DNA from: Thalassococcus arenae
GTDB lineage: Bacteria; Pseudomonadota; Alphaproteobacteria; Rhodobacterales; Rhodobacteraceae
Direction: 5' to 3'
NCBI RefSeq assembly: GCF_019104745.1
Contig: NZ_JAHRWL010000003.1
Span: 124,001-188,000, forward strand
DNA length: 64,000 nucleotides
Under the pieces are notes generated by a model. The model worked only from the letters and a program-made list of their open reading frames with translations, was not told where the DNA came from and did no database searches. Position numbers and translations under genes: made by a program. Positions within the stretch are counted from its first letter, which is position 1; each line of letters opens with the position of its first letter. This document shows positions 17,679 to 25,523 of this stretch, in pieces.

Positions 17679-18641
17679 TCAGTTGATCCAGCCGCGTTCC
17701 TTGTAGTACTTCTCGGCGCCGGGATGCAGCGGGGCGCTCAGGCCGTCCGCGATCATCTCTTCTTCCTTCAGGTTGGCGAAGGCCGGGTGCAGTCCCTTGA
17801 AGCGATCGAAATTGTCGAACACGGCCTTCACGACGGTGTAGACCACTTCGTCGTCGACATCGGCCGAGGTCACGAAGGTGGCTTTCACGCCGAAGGTTTC
17901 CACATCCGCGTCATTACCCTTGTAAAGCCCGCCGGGGATGACCGCCTTGGCGTAATAGGGGTTATCGGCGACAAGCTTGTCGATCGCTTCGCCGGTGACG
18001 CTGACCAGCTTGGCATCGACCGTCGAGGTCGCTTCCTGGATCGAACCGTTGGGATGGCCGACGGTGTAGATGATCGCATCCACCTTGTTGTCGCCCAGGG
18101 CCGCGGATTGTTCCGCCGGCTTGAGTTCGGACGCCAGGGCGAAATCGTCCGACGATTTGCCCATCGCCTCGAGCACCACGTCCATCGTGGCGCGCTGGCC
18201 GGAACCCGGGTTGCCGACGTTGACGCGCTTGCCGAACAGGTCGTCGAAGGTGGACACGCCGCTGTCGGCGCGGGCCACGACCGTGAAGGGTTCGCCATGC
18301 ACCGAGAACACCGCGCGCAGCTTGTCGAACTTGTCGCCCTCGAACTGCGACGAGCCGTTATAGGCGTGGAACTGCCAGTCGGACTGGGCCACGCCCATGT
18401 CCATGTCGCCGGCCTTGATCGCGTTGATGTTGGCGATCGATCCGCCGGTCGACGGCGCGGTGCACTTGAGGTTGTGTTCCGCCGTGCCGCGGTTCACCAG
18501 ACGGCAGATCGACTGGCCGACGACGAAGTAGACGCCGGTCTGACCACCGGTGCCGATGGTGATGAATTTTTCCTGTGCGGTCGCGGTATGACCGGCCAGA
18601 AGAGCGGCGGACAGAATCGCCCCTGCTTTCCACATTTTCAT
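17679..18641 (-). CDS. TAXI-family TRAP transporter solute-binding protein
   Basis: A 320-residue periplasmic binding protein with a signal peptide (about 22 residues, ending Ala-Thr-Ala-Gln) and the TAXI-family start Ile-Thr-Ile-Gly-Thr-Gly-Gly-Gln-Thr-Gly-Val-Tyr. Known TAXI ligands include glutamate/glutamine-type and other dicarboxylic compounds, so an amino acid substrate would suit the decarboxylase cluster downstream. Start 18641 follows a GGGAG site; the frame is open further upstream without a signal-like sequence. It is 109 bp from the fused permease and 93 bp downstream of the regulator gene. Confidence 0.92.
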   Translation of the reverse strand: MKMWKAGAILSAALLAGHTATAQEKFITIGTGGQTGVYFVVGQSICRLVNRGTAEHNLKCTAPSTGGSIANINAIKAGDMDMGVAQSDWQFHAYNGSSQFEGDKFDKLRAVFSVHGEPFTVVARADSGVSTFDDLFGKRVNVGNPGSGQRATMDVVLEAMGKSSDDFALASELKPAEQSAALGDNKVDAIIYTVGHPNGSIQEATSTVDAKLVSVTGEAIDKLVADNPYYAKAVIPGGLYKGNDADVETFGVKATFVTSADVDDEVVYTVVKAVFDNFDRFKGLHPAFANLKEEEMIADGLSAPLHPGAEKYYKERGWIN

Positions 18642-18734
18642 TAGTAACTCCCTGATTCTACTTCGGTTTTGTGGCAGCACCCTTGCTGCGCTGCATTCCC
18701 GGAGCCTAAAGCGTCCGGAAAATCTTGGCAAATA

Positions 18735-19304
18735 TCAGAATGTTGGCGGCGTACAGGCACTGATGACAACGCAATCCGTATCGCCGATGTTCCGAAACCG
18801 ATGCGGCAGGCGGCTGTCGAACAGATAGCCTTCGCCCGGATTCAGGACGCGCACCTGGTCGGCGACGGTGACTTCGATGATACCCGACACGACGATGCCG
18901 GCTTCTTCTCCCTCGTGGCTGAGCATGTCGGGCCCGGTATCGGTGCCGGGCGGATAGTTTTCGTGCAGGATCTGCAAACTGTGTTCGGACGCGTTGCCCA
19001 GCTGGCGCAACGACAGCCGCGCCGCCCGGTCGCCAAGGCCGATATCCTGCGGCGACAGTTCGACGAATTCGCTGGTCGCGTAAAAGTACTTCGGCGCGCC
19101 CCTGGCTTCGACCTCGGCAAAGAATTCCGACATGGTCATCGGAATGCCGTCCAGCAGCGCCTTCAGCGACGCGACAGACGGGCTGCTCTTGTTCTGTTCG
19201 ATCAGGGAAATGGCGCCGCTTGTCAGCCCCGCCCGCGCAGCCAGTTCGCGCTGCGACATGTTGCGCGATTCGCGCACCGCCCTGAGCCGTCCGCCGATAT
19301 CCAA
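18735..19304 (-). CDS. XRE-family regulator with cupin domain (PuuR-like)
   Basis: A 189-residue regulator: an N-terminal helix-turn-helix (about 5-60, with Arg-Glu-Leu-Ala-Ala-Arg-Ala-Gly-Leu-Thr) and a C-terminal cupin (about 110-185) with a His-x-x-Glu/Glu-Gly pattern. This is the layout of PuuR and related amine/amino acid repressors. The start appears to be TTG at 19304 behind a run of six G at nine nt; the ATG at 19312 is out of frame. It diverges from the gabT-like gene, and an inverted repeat between them (19334-19355) is a candidate operator. It probably controls both the transporter-decarboxylase run and the aminotransferases. Confidence 0.88.
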   Translation of the reverse strand: MDIGGRLRAVRESRNMSQRELAARAGLTSGAISLIEQNKSSPSVASLKALLDGIPMTMSEFFAEVEARGAPKYFYATSEFVELSPQDIGLGDRAARLSLRQLGNASEHSLQILHENYPPGTDTGPDMLSHEGEEAGIVVSGIIEVTVADQVRVLNPGEGYLFDSRLPHRFRNIGDTDCVVISACTPPTF

Positions 19305-19333
19305 GCCGTCATGCCCCCCGATAGGTTCAAGCC

Positions 19334-19355
19334 AGTGATTGATATTTTAATCACT
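19334..19355. promoter_or_regulatory. Inverted repeat, candidate operator between XRE-cupin and gabT-like genes
   Basis: AGTGATT (19334-19340), an 8-nt AT-rich spacer, and AATCACT (19349-19355): perfect 7-bp arms. It sits 30 nt upstream of the regulator start codon in a divergent intergenic region, a normal place for an autoregulatory site. Confidence 0.55.
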
Positions 19356-19443
19356 CAAGTCTCGACACCGTCAAGGTTTTTTTCAAAGCACCCGAAAAAC
19401 AAGGGTCTTGGTACGCCGGACCAGCCCCGAGCCGACAAGTGGT

Positions 19444-19477
19444 TTGACAATTATTCTAATCGGCGTATCAGTATTTT
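19444..19477 (+). promoter_or_regulatory. Possible promoter of the gabT-like gene
   Basis: A perfect TTGACA (19444-19449) stands about 60 nt upstream of the ATG. The best -10 candidates are TATCAG (19466-19471, spacing 16) and TATTTT (19472-19477, spacing 22). The AT-rich stretch contrasts with the surrounding GC-rich DNA. Confidence 0.4.
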
Positions 19478-19510
19478 CATCATTTCCGCCTCCCGAATTC
19501 GGAGACCACC

Positions 19511-20947
19511 ATGTCCAAGAAATCCAGCACGACCCGCACTGCGCGCAAGAAAGCGACCGAACAACCCGAGGCCAAACAGCCCGCGCCGAAAACGACTGAA
19601 TCGGCAGCCGCCGCGCTGCGCGCCGTGGCCGCCGACGCCAAGTCCAACGCCGCCCTTCTGGCGCGCCGCGAAGCTGCCGTGCCGCGCGGCGTGGCCTCGG
19701 CCGCGCCGGTCTTCGCCGCGCATGCCGAAAACGCCGAACTGTGGGATGTCGAGGGCAATCGTTTCATCGACTTCGCCGGTGGCATCGCCGTTCTGAACAC
19801 CGGTCACCGCCATCCCGCCGTGGTCGCCGCCGCCAAGGCGCAGGAAGATCACTATACCCATACCTCGTTCCAGGTCGTGCCGTATGAACCCTATGTCGCG
19901 CTGGCCGAAAAGCTGAACGCCCTTGCACCGGGCGATTTCGCCAAGAAGACGTTGCTGGTCACCACCGGCGCCGAGGCGGTGGAAAACGCCATCAAGATCG
20001 CCCGCGCCCATACCAAGCGCCCCGGTGTGATCGCCTTTACCGGCGGCTACCACGGCCGCACTCTGATGACGCTGGGCCTGACCGGCAAGGTCACGCCCTA
20101 CAAGAAGGATGTGGGCCCCTTCCCCGCCGACATCTTCCGCGCGCCCTTCCCCGATGCGCGCCAGGGTGTGACGGTGGACGATGCGCTGAAGGCGTTGGAA
20201 ACGCTGTTTCTGACCGATGCCGATCCGTCGCGCGTCGCCGCCATCATCCTCGAGCCCGTGCTGGGCGAAGGCGGCTATCATCCGGTGCCCAACGAGATGT
20301 GGCAGGCGCTGCGGGCGATCTGCGACAAACACGGCATCCTGCTGATCTCGGACGAGATCCAGGCCGGGTTCGCGCGCACCGGCAAATGGTTCGCCATCGA
20401 GCATTCCGGCGTCGTGCCCGACCTGATCAGCTGCGCCAAGTCGATGGCCGGCGGCTATCCGGTGGCCGGTGTGATCGGCCGCGCCGATGTGATGGACGCG
20501 TTGGCACCGGGCGGGCTGGGCGGCACCTATGGCGGCAACCCGGTGGCCTGCGCGGCCGCACTGGCGGCCATCGAGGCGATCGAGACCGAAGGGCTGCTGG
20601 CCCGCTCGACCGCCCTGGGCGAAACCTTCCGCACCCGGTTTGCCGAGATCGGCGCCCGTACGGCGCCCTACCGGATGTGGGACATCCGCGGCCTGGGCGC
20701 GATGCTGGCGGTCGAGTTCGTCACCGATTTCGACACCGCGACGCCGGATGCGGCGCTGACCAAGTCGGTCATCGCCCACGCCCTCAAGCGCGGGCTGATC
20801 CTGCTGGCCTGCGGCATGCACGGCAACGCGTTGCGCATCATGGTGCCGCTGACCGCGTCCGACGCGATCATCGAGGAGGGCCTCGCGATCTTCGAAGCCG
20901 CGCTGGCCGACGCGATCGCCGCCGAGGCCAAGCTGGCCGCGGAATAA
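19511..20947 (+). CDS. gabT: Class-III aminotransferase, 4-aminobutyrate aminotransferase-like
   Basis: A 478-residue PLP aminotransferase close to GabT. The Thr-Gly-Ala-Glu-Ala-Val-Glu-Asn motif, Ile-Ser-Asp-Glu-Ile-Gln, and Lys310 in Cys-Ala-Lys-Ser-Met are the usual PLP contacts. It would move the amino group of GABA or a similar omega-amino acid to 2-oxoglutarate. An unusual N-terminal extension of about 44 residues rich in Lys, Ala, Thr and Pro precedes the point where typical GabT begins (Ser-Asn-Ala-Ala-Leu-Leu-Ala-Arg-Arg). The ATG has a good GGAG at 6 nt, so the extension looks genuine. A strong terminator follows. Confidence 0.88.
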   Translation: MSKKSSTTRTARKKATEQPEAKQPAPKTTESAAAALRAVAADAKSNAALLARREAAVPRGVASAAPVFAAHAENAELWDVEGNRFIDFAGGIAVLNTGHRHPAVVAAAKAQEDHYTHTSFQVVPYEPYVALAEKLNALAPGDFAKKTLLVTTGAEAVENAIKIARAHTKRPGVIAFTGGYHGRTLMTLGLTGKVTPYKKDVGPFPADIFRAPFPDARQGVTVDDALKALETLFLTDADPSRVAAIILEPVLGEGGYHPVPNEMWQALRAICDKHGILLISDEIQAGFARTGKWFAIEHSGVVPDLISCAKSMAGGYPVAGVIGRADVMDALAPGGLGGTYGGNPVACAAALAAIEAIETEGLLARSTALGETFRTRFAEIGARTAPYRMWDIRGLGAMLAVEFVTDFDTATPDAALTKSVIAHALKRGLILLACGMHGNALRIMVPLTASDAIIEEGLAIFEAALADAIAAEAKLAAE

Positions 20948-20960
20948 ACCAACACACAAT

Positions 20961-20999
20961 CCACCCGAGGTGCCCACGCGCCTCGGGTGGCTTGTTTCT
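20961..20999 (+). terminator. Rho-independent terminator after gabT-like gene
   Basis: A perfect 10-bp stem, CCACCCGAGG (20961-20970) and CCTCGGGTGG (20981-20990), with a 10-nt loop, followed by a T-rich tail CTTGTTTCT. It separates the first aminotransferase from the second. Confidence 0.75.
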
Positions 21000-21077
21000 G
21001 GCCCTTGCCCCGGGGCTTGGCGTTTCGCGCCCGTTGGGCCAGTCTGTCCCGAATACGCCTGACAGGGGAATGACCGC

Positions 21078-22397
21078 ATGTCTCATATCTTTGGCCGCCA
21101 TTGCCATGCCAACCCGCCCGTCGCCGTTGGCGGCGAAGGCTGTTACCTGATCGACGCCGCGGGCAAACGCTATCTCGACGGGTCGGGCGGCGCGGCGGTC
21201 AGTTGTCTGGGCCATGGTGATCCCGCAGTGACCGAGGCGATCAAGGCGCAGCTGGACAAGCTGGCTTTTGCGCATACCGGATTCTTCACCTCGGAACCCG
21301 CCGAGGCGCTGGCCGACCTGCTGATCGAACACGCGCCCGGCGATCTGGACCGGGTCTTTCTGCTGTCCGGCGGTTCCGAGGCGGCCGAAGCCGCGATCAA
21401 GCTGGCCCGGCAATACTGGGTGGAAAGGGGCGAGCCGAAGCGCAGCCGCCTGATCGCCCGCAAGCAAAGCTATCACGGCAACACCATCGGCGCGCTGTCG
21501 GCGGGCGGCAATGAATGGCGGCGCCAACAATTCGGGCCCTTGCTGCTGGATGTCAGCCATATCGACCCCTGCTACGAATACCGCCTGCGCCGTGACGACG
21601 AGAGCCTTGAGGAATACGGGCTGCGCGCCGCCCAGGCGTTGGAGGATGAGATCCTGCGCGTCGGCCCTGACACGGTCATGGCCTTCATGGCCGAACCGGT
21701 CGTCGGCGCAACAGCAGGCGCACTGGCACCCGCGCCGGGCTATTTCAAGCGCATCCGCGAAATCTGCGATCGCTACGGCGTGCTGCTGATCCTGGACGAG
21801 GTGATGTGCGGCATGGGCCGGACCGGGTCGCTGTTCGCCTGCGAACAGGACGGTGTGGCGCCGGATATCCTGTGCATCGCCAAGGGCCTGGGCGCCGGAT
21901 ATCAACCCATCGGCGCTATGCTCTGCACCGCCGAAATCTATGACGCCATCGCCGCGGGCTCGGGCTTTTTCCAGCACGGCCACACCTATATCGGTCATCC
22001 CACGGCGGCGGCCGGCGGCCTTGCCGTGGTCAATGCCATCATTCAGCGCGGTCTGATCGACCGGGTCCAGACCCAGGGCGAGGCGCTGCGCCTGCGGCTG
22101 GAACACCGGTTCGGCCAGCACCCCCATGTCGGCGATATCCGGGGGCGCGGGTTGTTCCGCGGCATCGAGCTGGTCGAGGACCGGGCCACCAAGGCGCCCT
22201 TCGACCCCAAGCGCGGCGTCGCCGCCAAGATCAAGAAGGCGGCCTTTGCCGAGGGGCTGATCTGCTACCCGATGTCGGGTACCATCGACGGACGCCAGGG
22301 CGACCACATTCTGCTGGCCCCGCCCTTCATCATCGAAGACCACCAGATCGACGAGTTGACGGACAAGCTCGAACGGGCCATCGCCGCCGTGATCTGA
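21078..22397 (+). CDS. Class-III aminotransferase of unassigned specificity
   Basis: A 439-residue PLP-dependent class-III aminotransferase, distinct from the preceding gene (no N-terminal extension and low identity by eye). It shows Gly-Gly-Ser-Glu-Ala-Ala-Glu, Leu-Asp-Glu-Val-Met-Cys-Gly for the PLP aspartate and the Schiff-base lysine 269 in Ile-Ala-Lys-Gly-Leu-Gly. Relatives use omega-amino acids, polyamines or taurine-like amines with pyruvate or 2-oxoglutarate. It is preceded by a GGGGA site and followed 21 nt later by the glutamate-synthase-like gene, so the pair likely forms an operon. Confidence 0.85.
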   Translation: MSHIFGRHCHANPPVAVGGEGCYLIDAAGKRYLDGSGGAAVSCLGHGDPAVTEAIKAQLDKLAFAHTGFFTSEPAEALADLLIEHAPGDLDRVFLLSGGSEAAEAAIKLARQYWVERGEPKRSRLIARKQSYHGNTIGALSAGGNEWRRQQFGPLLLDVSHIDPCYEYRLRRDDESLEEYGLRAAQALEDEILRVGPDTVMAFMAEPVVGATAGALAPAPGYFKRIREICDRYGVLLILDEVMCGMGRTGSLFACEQDGVAPDILCIAKGLGAGYQPIGAMLCTAEIYDAIAAGSGFFQHGHTYIGHPTAAAGGLAVVNAIIQRGLIDRVQTQGEALRLRLEHRFGQHPHVGDIRGRGLFRGIELVEDRATKAPFDPKRGVAAKIKKAAFAEGLICYPMSGTIDGRQGDHILLAPPFIIEDHQIDELTDKLERAIAAVI

Positions 22398-22418
22398 CCA
22401 CATTCGGAAAGGGGCAAG

Positions 22419-24014
22419 ATGCGTTTCGCGGTTTTTGTCGGTTCGGCCGTTCTGGCCCTGGTCTGTCTCATCGGCCTGATCTGGTCGGTCTGGTTCCTGC
22501 CATTCGTGCTGATTTTCGGCGGCCTTGCCGCTTTGGGCATCTATGACGTGCTGCAGACCAGCCACGCGATCCTGCGCAATTACCCGGTCATCGGGCATAT
22601 GCGCTTTCTGTTCGAAGGCATCCGCCCGGAAATCCGCCAATACCTGATCGAAAGCGACCGCGACGAGGAACCGTTTTCCCGCGACAAGCGGTCGATCGTC
22701 TACCAACGCGCCAAGGGGGTCGAAGACAAGCGGCCCTTCGGCACGCGCGAACGGGTCTACGATTCCGGCTATGAATGGATCACCCATTCCGCCGCGCCCA
22801 AGCATATCGCGTCGCATGACTTCCGTATCCGCATCGGCGGCCCCGATTGCGAAAAGCCCTATGACGCGTCGATCTACAACATCTCGGCCATGTCCTTTGG
22901 CGCGCTGTCGGCCAACGCCATTCTGGCGCTGAACAGCGGCGCGCGCAAAGGCGGGTTCGCCCATGACACCGGCGAAGGCGGCATCAGCCGTTACCACCGC
23001 CAAGGCGGCGGCGATCTGATCTACGAGATCGGTTCGGGCTATTTCGGGTGCCGCACTGCCGAAGGGCGTTTCGATGTCGACAAGTTTCGTGAACAGGCCG
23101 CCGATCCCCAGGTCAAGCTGATCGAGCTGAAGCTGAGCCAAGGCGCCAAGCCGGGTCATGGCGGGGTGCTGCCGGCTTCGAAGATCTCGCCCGAGATCGC
23201 CGAGGCGCGCGGCGTGCCGATGGGGCAGGATTGCGTGTCGCCGGCCGCGCATCCCGAGTTTTCCACTCCGCTCGAGCTGGTGCAGTTCATCAAGACGCTG
23301 CGCGACAATGCCGACGGCAAGCCCGTCGGTTTCAAGCTGTGCATCGGCCACCGGCGCGAATTCATGTGCATCGTCAAGGCGATGCTGGAAACCGACATCG
23401 TTCCCGATTTCATCGTCATAGACGGCAAGGAAGGCGGCACCGGCGCAGCACCGCTGGAATTCGCCAACCACATGGGCATGCCGCTGGTCGAGGGGCTGGT
23501 CTTTGCCCACAACACGCTGCGCGGCGCCGGACTGCGGGATCGGCTGAAGCTGGGCGCGTCGGGCAAGCTGGTGACGTCGTTCGACATCGCCAAGGCGCTG
23601 GCGCTTGGCGCGGATTGGGCCAATTCGGCGCGCGGCTTCATGTTCGCGGTGGGCTGCATCCAGGCGCAGGCCTGCCATACCAACCATTGCCCGGTCGGCG
23701 TGGCAACGCAGGACCCGCTGCGCCAGCGCGCCCTGAATGTCACGGAAAAATCCGAACGGGTGTACCGGTTCCACAAGAACACGCTCAAGGCGCTGGCCGA
23801 GATGACGGGCGCCGCGGGGCTGTCCCATCCCGGCGACTTTCGGCCCCATCACCTGCTGATGCGCGAACGCGATCGCGACATGGTCACCGGCGAAGATATC
23901 TATCCCTACCTGCCCAACGGCTTCCTGCTGCGCGACGAAAGCGATCAGTTCGGCTATCTGGCACGCTGGAACCGGGCGCGGGCGGCACATTTCGAACCGT
24001 TCGATGTCGAGTGA
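22419..24014 (+). CDS. FMN-binding glutamate synthase domain protein, membrane-anchored
   Basis: A 531-residue protein with two hydrophobic helices at the N-terminus (about 3-45) and then a GltB-type FMN/iron-sulfur synthase domain. The cysteine pattern C413-x5-C419-x4-C424 (CHTNHCPVG) is the 3Fe-4S motif of glutamate synthase. The glutaminase and FAD/NADPH parts of true GOGAT are absent, so it is a stand-alone GltS-like domain whose electron donor and amine source are unknown. It may make or oxidise glutamate in step with the two aminotransferases upstream. It is overlapped at its 3' end by the next gene. Confidence 0.85.
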   Translation: MRFAVFVGSAVLALVCLIGLIWSVWFLPFVLIFGGLAALGIYDVLQTSHAILRNYPVIGHMRFLFEGIRPEIRQYLIESDRDEEPFSRDKRSIVYQRAKGVEDKRPFGTRERVYDSGYEWITHSAAPKHIASHDFRIRIGGPDCEKPYDASIYNISAMSFGALSANAILALNSGARKGGFAHDTGEGGISRYHRQGGGDLIYEIGSGYFGCRTAEGRFDVDKFREQAADPQVKLIELKLSQGAKPGHGGVLPASKISPEIAEARGVPMGQDCVSPAAHPEFSTPLELVQFIKTLRDNADGKPVGFKLCIGHRREFMCIVKAMLETDIVPDFIVIDGKEGGTGAAPLEFANHMGMPLVEGLVFAHNTLRGAGLRDRLKLGASGKLVTSFDIAKALALGADWANSARGFMFAVGCIQAQACHTNHCPVGVATQDPLRQRALNVTEKSERVYRFHKNTLKALAEMTGAAGLSHPGDFRPHHLLMRERDRDMVTGEDIYPYLPNGFLLRDESDQFGYLARWNRARAAHFEPFDVE

Positions 24015-24576
24015 CGGCGCCAACCCGTCTGCCGCGTCCGCGCCGCCGCTGAGCGATGCCGATTGGCCAAGGGATCTGGCCGACATGCGGAACGGGTTCG
24101 CCGGCGGATTGAACGTCTACCGGACCATGGCCCATCATCCCGCGCTGCTGCGCGCCTGGAGCGGTCTGCGCGAACACATCGTCAACCAGTCGGCACTGGG
24201 TCGCGAATTCCTCGAAGTCGTCATCCTGCGGACCGGCACGAGGCTCGGCTCGGACTACGAGTGGGCCCAGCATATCCTGCGTGCGCGGGCGTGCGGGCTG
24301 AGCGATGCGCGGATCACGTCGATCGGCGGTCCGTTGGGCGCCATGCAGGAAGCCGATGCGACCCTGTGCCGGGCCGTCGACGAGTTGTTCGCGACCGCAC
24401 GACTGAGCCCCGGCACGCTGGCCGCGGTGTCGAAAGACCACGGCCGCGAGGCGGTGTTCGACCTGATGGCCACGGTCGGTTTCTATTCCACGCTGGGTTA
24501 CATCCTGAACAGCTTCGATACGCCGCTCGACACCGATGTCGAAGCGGCCTTGACGGAAAAGCCGCTGGCACCCTGA
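24004..24576 (+). CDS. Carboxymuconolactone decarboxylase-family (AhpD-like) protein
   Basis: A 190-residue all-helical protein of the CMD/AhpD superfamily: Arg-Glu-Phe-Leu-Glu-Val-Val-Ile-Leu-Arg followed by Tyr-Glu-Trp-Ala-Gln-His. The Cys-x-x-Cys of peroxidase-type AhpD is absent; the position reads Ser-Asp-Tyr-Glu-Trp. The function is therefore open, perhaps a ring-opening or lactone enzyme. The ATG at 24004 lies inside the last codons of the upstream gene, so translation is coupled. It ends the plus-strand run. Confidence 0.8.
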   Translation: MSSDGANPSAASAPPLSDADWPRDLADMRNGFAGGLNVYRTMAHHPALLRAWSGLREHIVNQSALGREFLEVVILRTGTRLGSDYEWAQHILRARACGLSDARITSIGGPLGAMQEADATLCRAVDELFATARLSPGTLAAVSKDHGREAVFDLMATVGFYSTLGYILNSFDTPLDTDVEAALTEKPLAP

Positions 24577-24672
24577 AGGGCATCGACGAACCGGCACGGT
24601 CCCCTGACCGGCGTCGGGGCACTTGAGACGGCACTGCCGCCTGTGCGCGCCCGGTCCGGTATGGCCTCTGCC

Positions 24673-25437
24673 TCAACGCGGAGGCAGCCGGACCGCGCCG
24701 TCCAGCCGGATCACCGTGCCGTTGAGATAGGCGTTCCGGGCCACATCCGCGACCATCTGCGCGAATTCCGCGGGATCGCCCAGCCGGTGCGGAAAGGGGA
24801 TGTTCTTGACGATTTCCTGCGTCGTCTCCTCGGGCAGGCTTTCCATCATCGGGGTGTGGAACAGACCCGGAGCGATGGCCACGACGCGGATGCCGGGCCG
24901 CGCCAGCTCGCGCGCCGCTGGCAGGCACATAGCCGCGATGGCCCCCTTGGACGCGGCATAGGCGGTCTGGCCGATCTGGCCGTCTTCGTAGGCGGCCGAG
25001 GCGGTGTTGATGATCACTCCGCGTTCGCCGGTTTCCAGCGGGGCGGCGTCCATCATCGCCTGCACGGCATAGGTCATCAGGTGATAGGTGCCGAACAGGT
25101 TGACCGCGATCACCTTGCGAAAGATGTCCGTCGACACCTTGCCATCGCGGCCGACGATCCGCGCAGCCAGACCCACGCCGGCGCAATTCACCACGATGCG
25201 CGGCGGCTGGTCAAACCGCGCCTTGGCAGCGGCTACGGCATCGGCCACCGCGGTTTCGTCGGTGATGTCGCAGCGTTGAGAAAACCCGCCGATCTCGTCG
25301 GCAACCTGCGCGGCCTTGTCACCGTCGTGATCGAGAACCGCAACTTTGGCACCCAGTGACGCCAGGTGGCGCGCCGTGGCCGCTCCCAGGCCGCTGGCGC
25401 CTCCGGTGACCAAGGCGACTTGCCCGTCGATATTCAT
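24673..25437 (-). CDS. SDR-family oxidoreductase (3-hydroxyacyl-CoA dehydrogenase type-2 like)
   Basis: A 254-residue classical short-chain dehydrogenase with the cofactor motif Thr-Gly-Gly-Ala-Ser-Gly-Leu-Gly, Asn-Cys-Ala-Gly, and Tyr-Ala-Ala-Ser-Lys for catalysis. It resembles the HSD17B10 / 3-hydroxyacyl-CoA dehydrogenase branch by its Ala-Pro-Gly-Leu-Phe-His-Thr-Pro-Met-Met segment. It is the last gene of the MttB operon, 86 bp downstream of the second methyltransferase gene, and may handle a later carbon-skeleton step. Its substrate is not known. Confidence 0.85.
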   Translation of the reverse strand: MNIDGQVALVTGGASGLGAATARHLASLGAKVAVLDHDGDKAAQVADEIGGFSQRCDITDETAVADAVAAAKARFDQPPRIVVNCAGVGLAARIVGRDGKVSTDIFRKVIAVNLFGTYHLMTYAVQAMMDAAPLETGERGVIINTASAAYEDGQIGQTAYAASKGAIAAMCLPAARELARPGIRVVAIAPGLFHTPMMESLPEETTQEIVKNIPFPHRLGDPAEFAQMVADVARNAYLNGTVIRLDGAVRLPPR

Positions 25438-25523
25438 ATCTCGATACCCTCCCCGCTACGTTCGGGTGCGATCATGAACCGCTCTCGCGCACGGGCACAA
25501 GCATCGCCGCCGCGACCTTTGGT

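Noticed and set aside
14273-17686. Very long plus-strand open frame (over 1,100 codons) opposite the fused TRAP permease
   Set aside because: It is antisense to a clear membrane protein, with His/Arg/Gln/Asp-rich sequence typical of the complement of GC-rich coding DNA and no domain motifs.
18674-18689. GCAGCA-CCCT-TGCTGC hairpin between the XRE-cupin and TAXI genes
   Set aside because: Six-base stem with no T-run on either strand; too weak to call a terminator.
20868-24086. Minus-strand open frame of over 1,000 codons opposite the aminotransferase and glutamate-synthase genes
   Set aside because: It covers three well-supported genes on the other strand and shows no recognisable family; a shadow frame of high-GC DNA.
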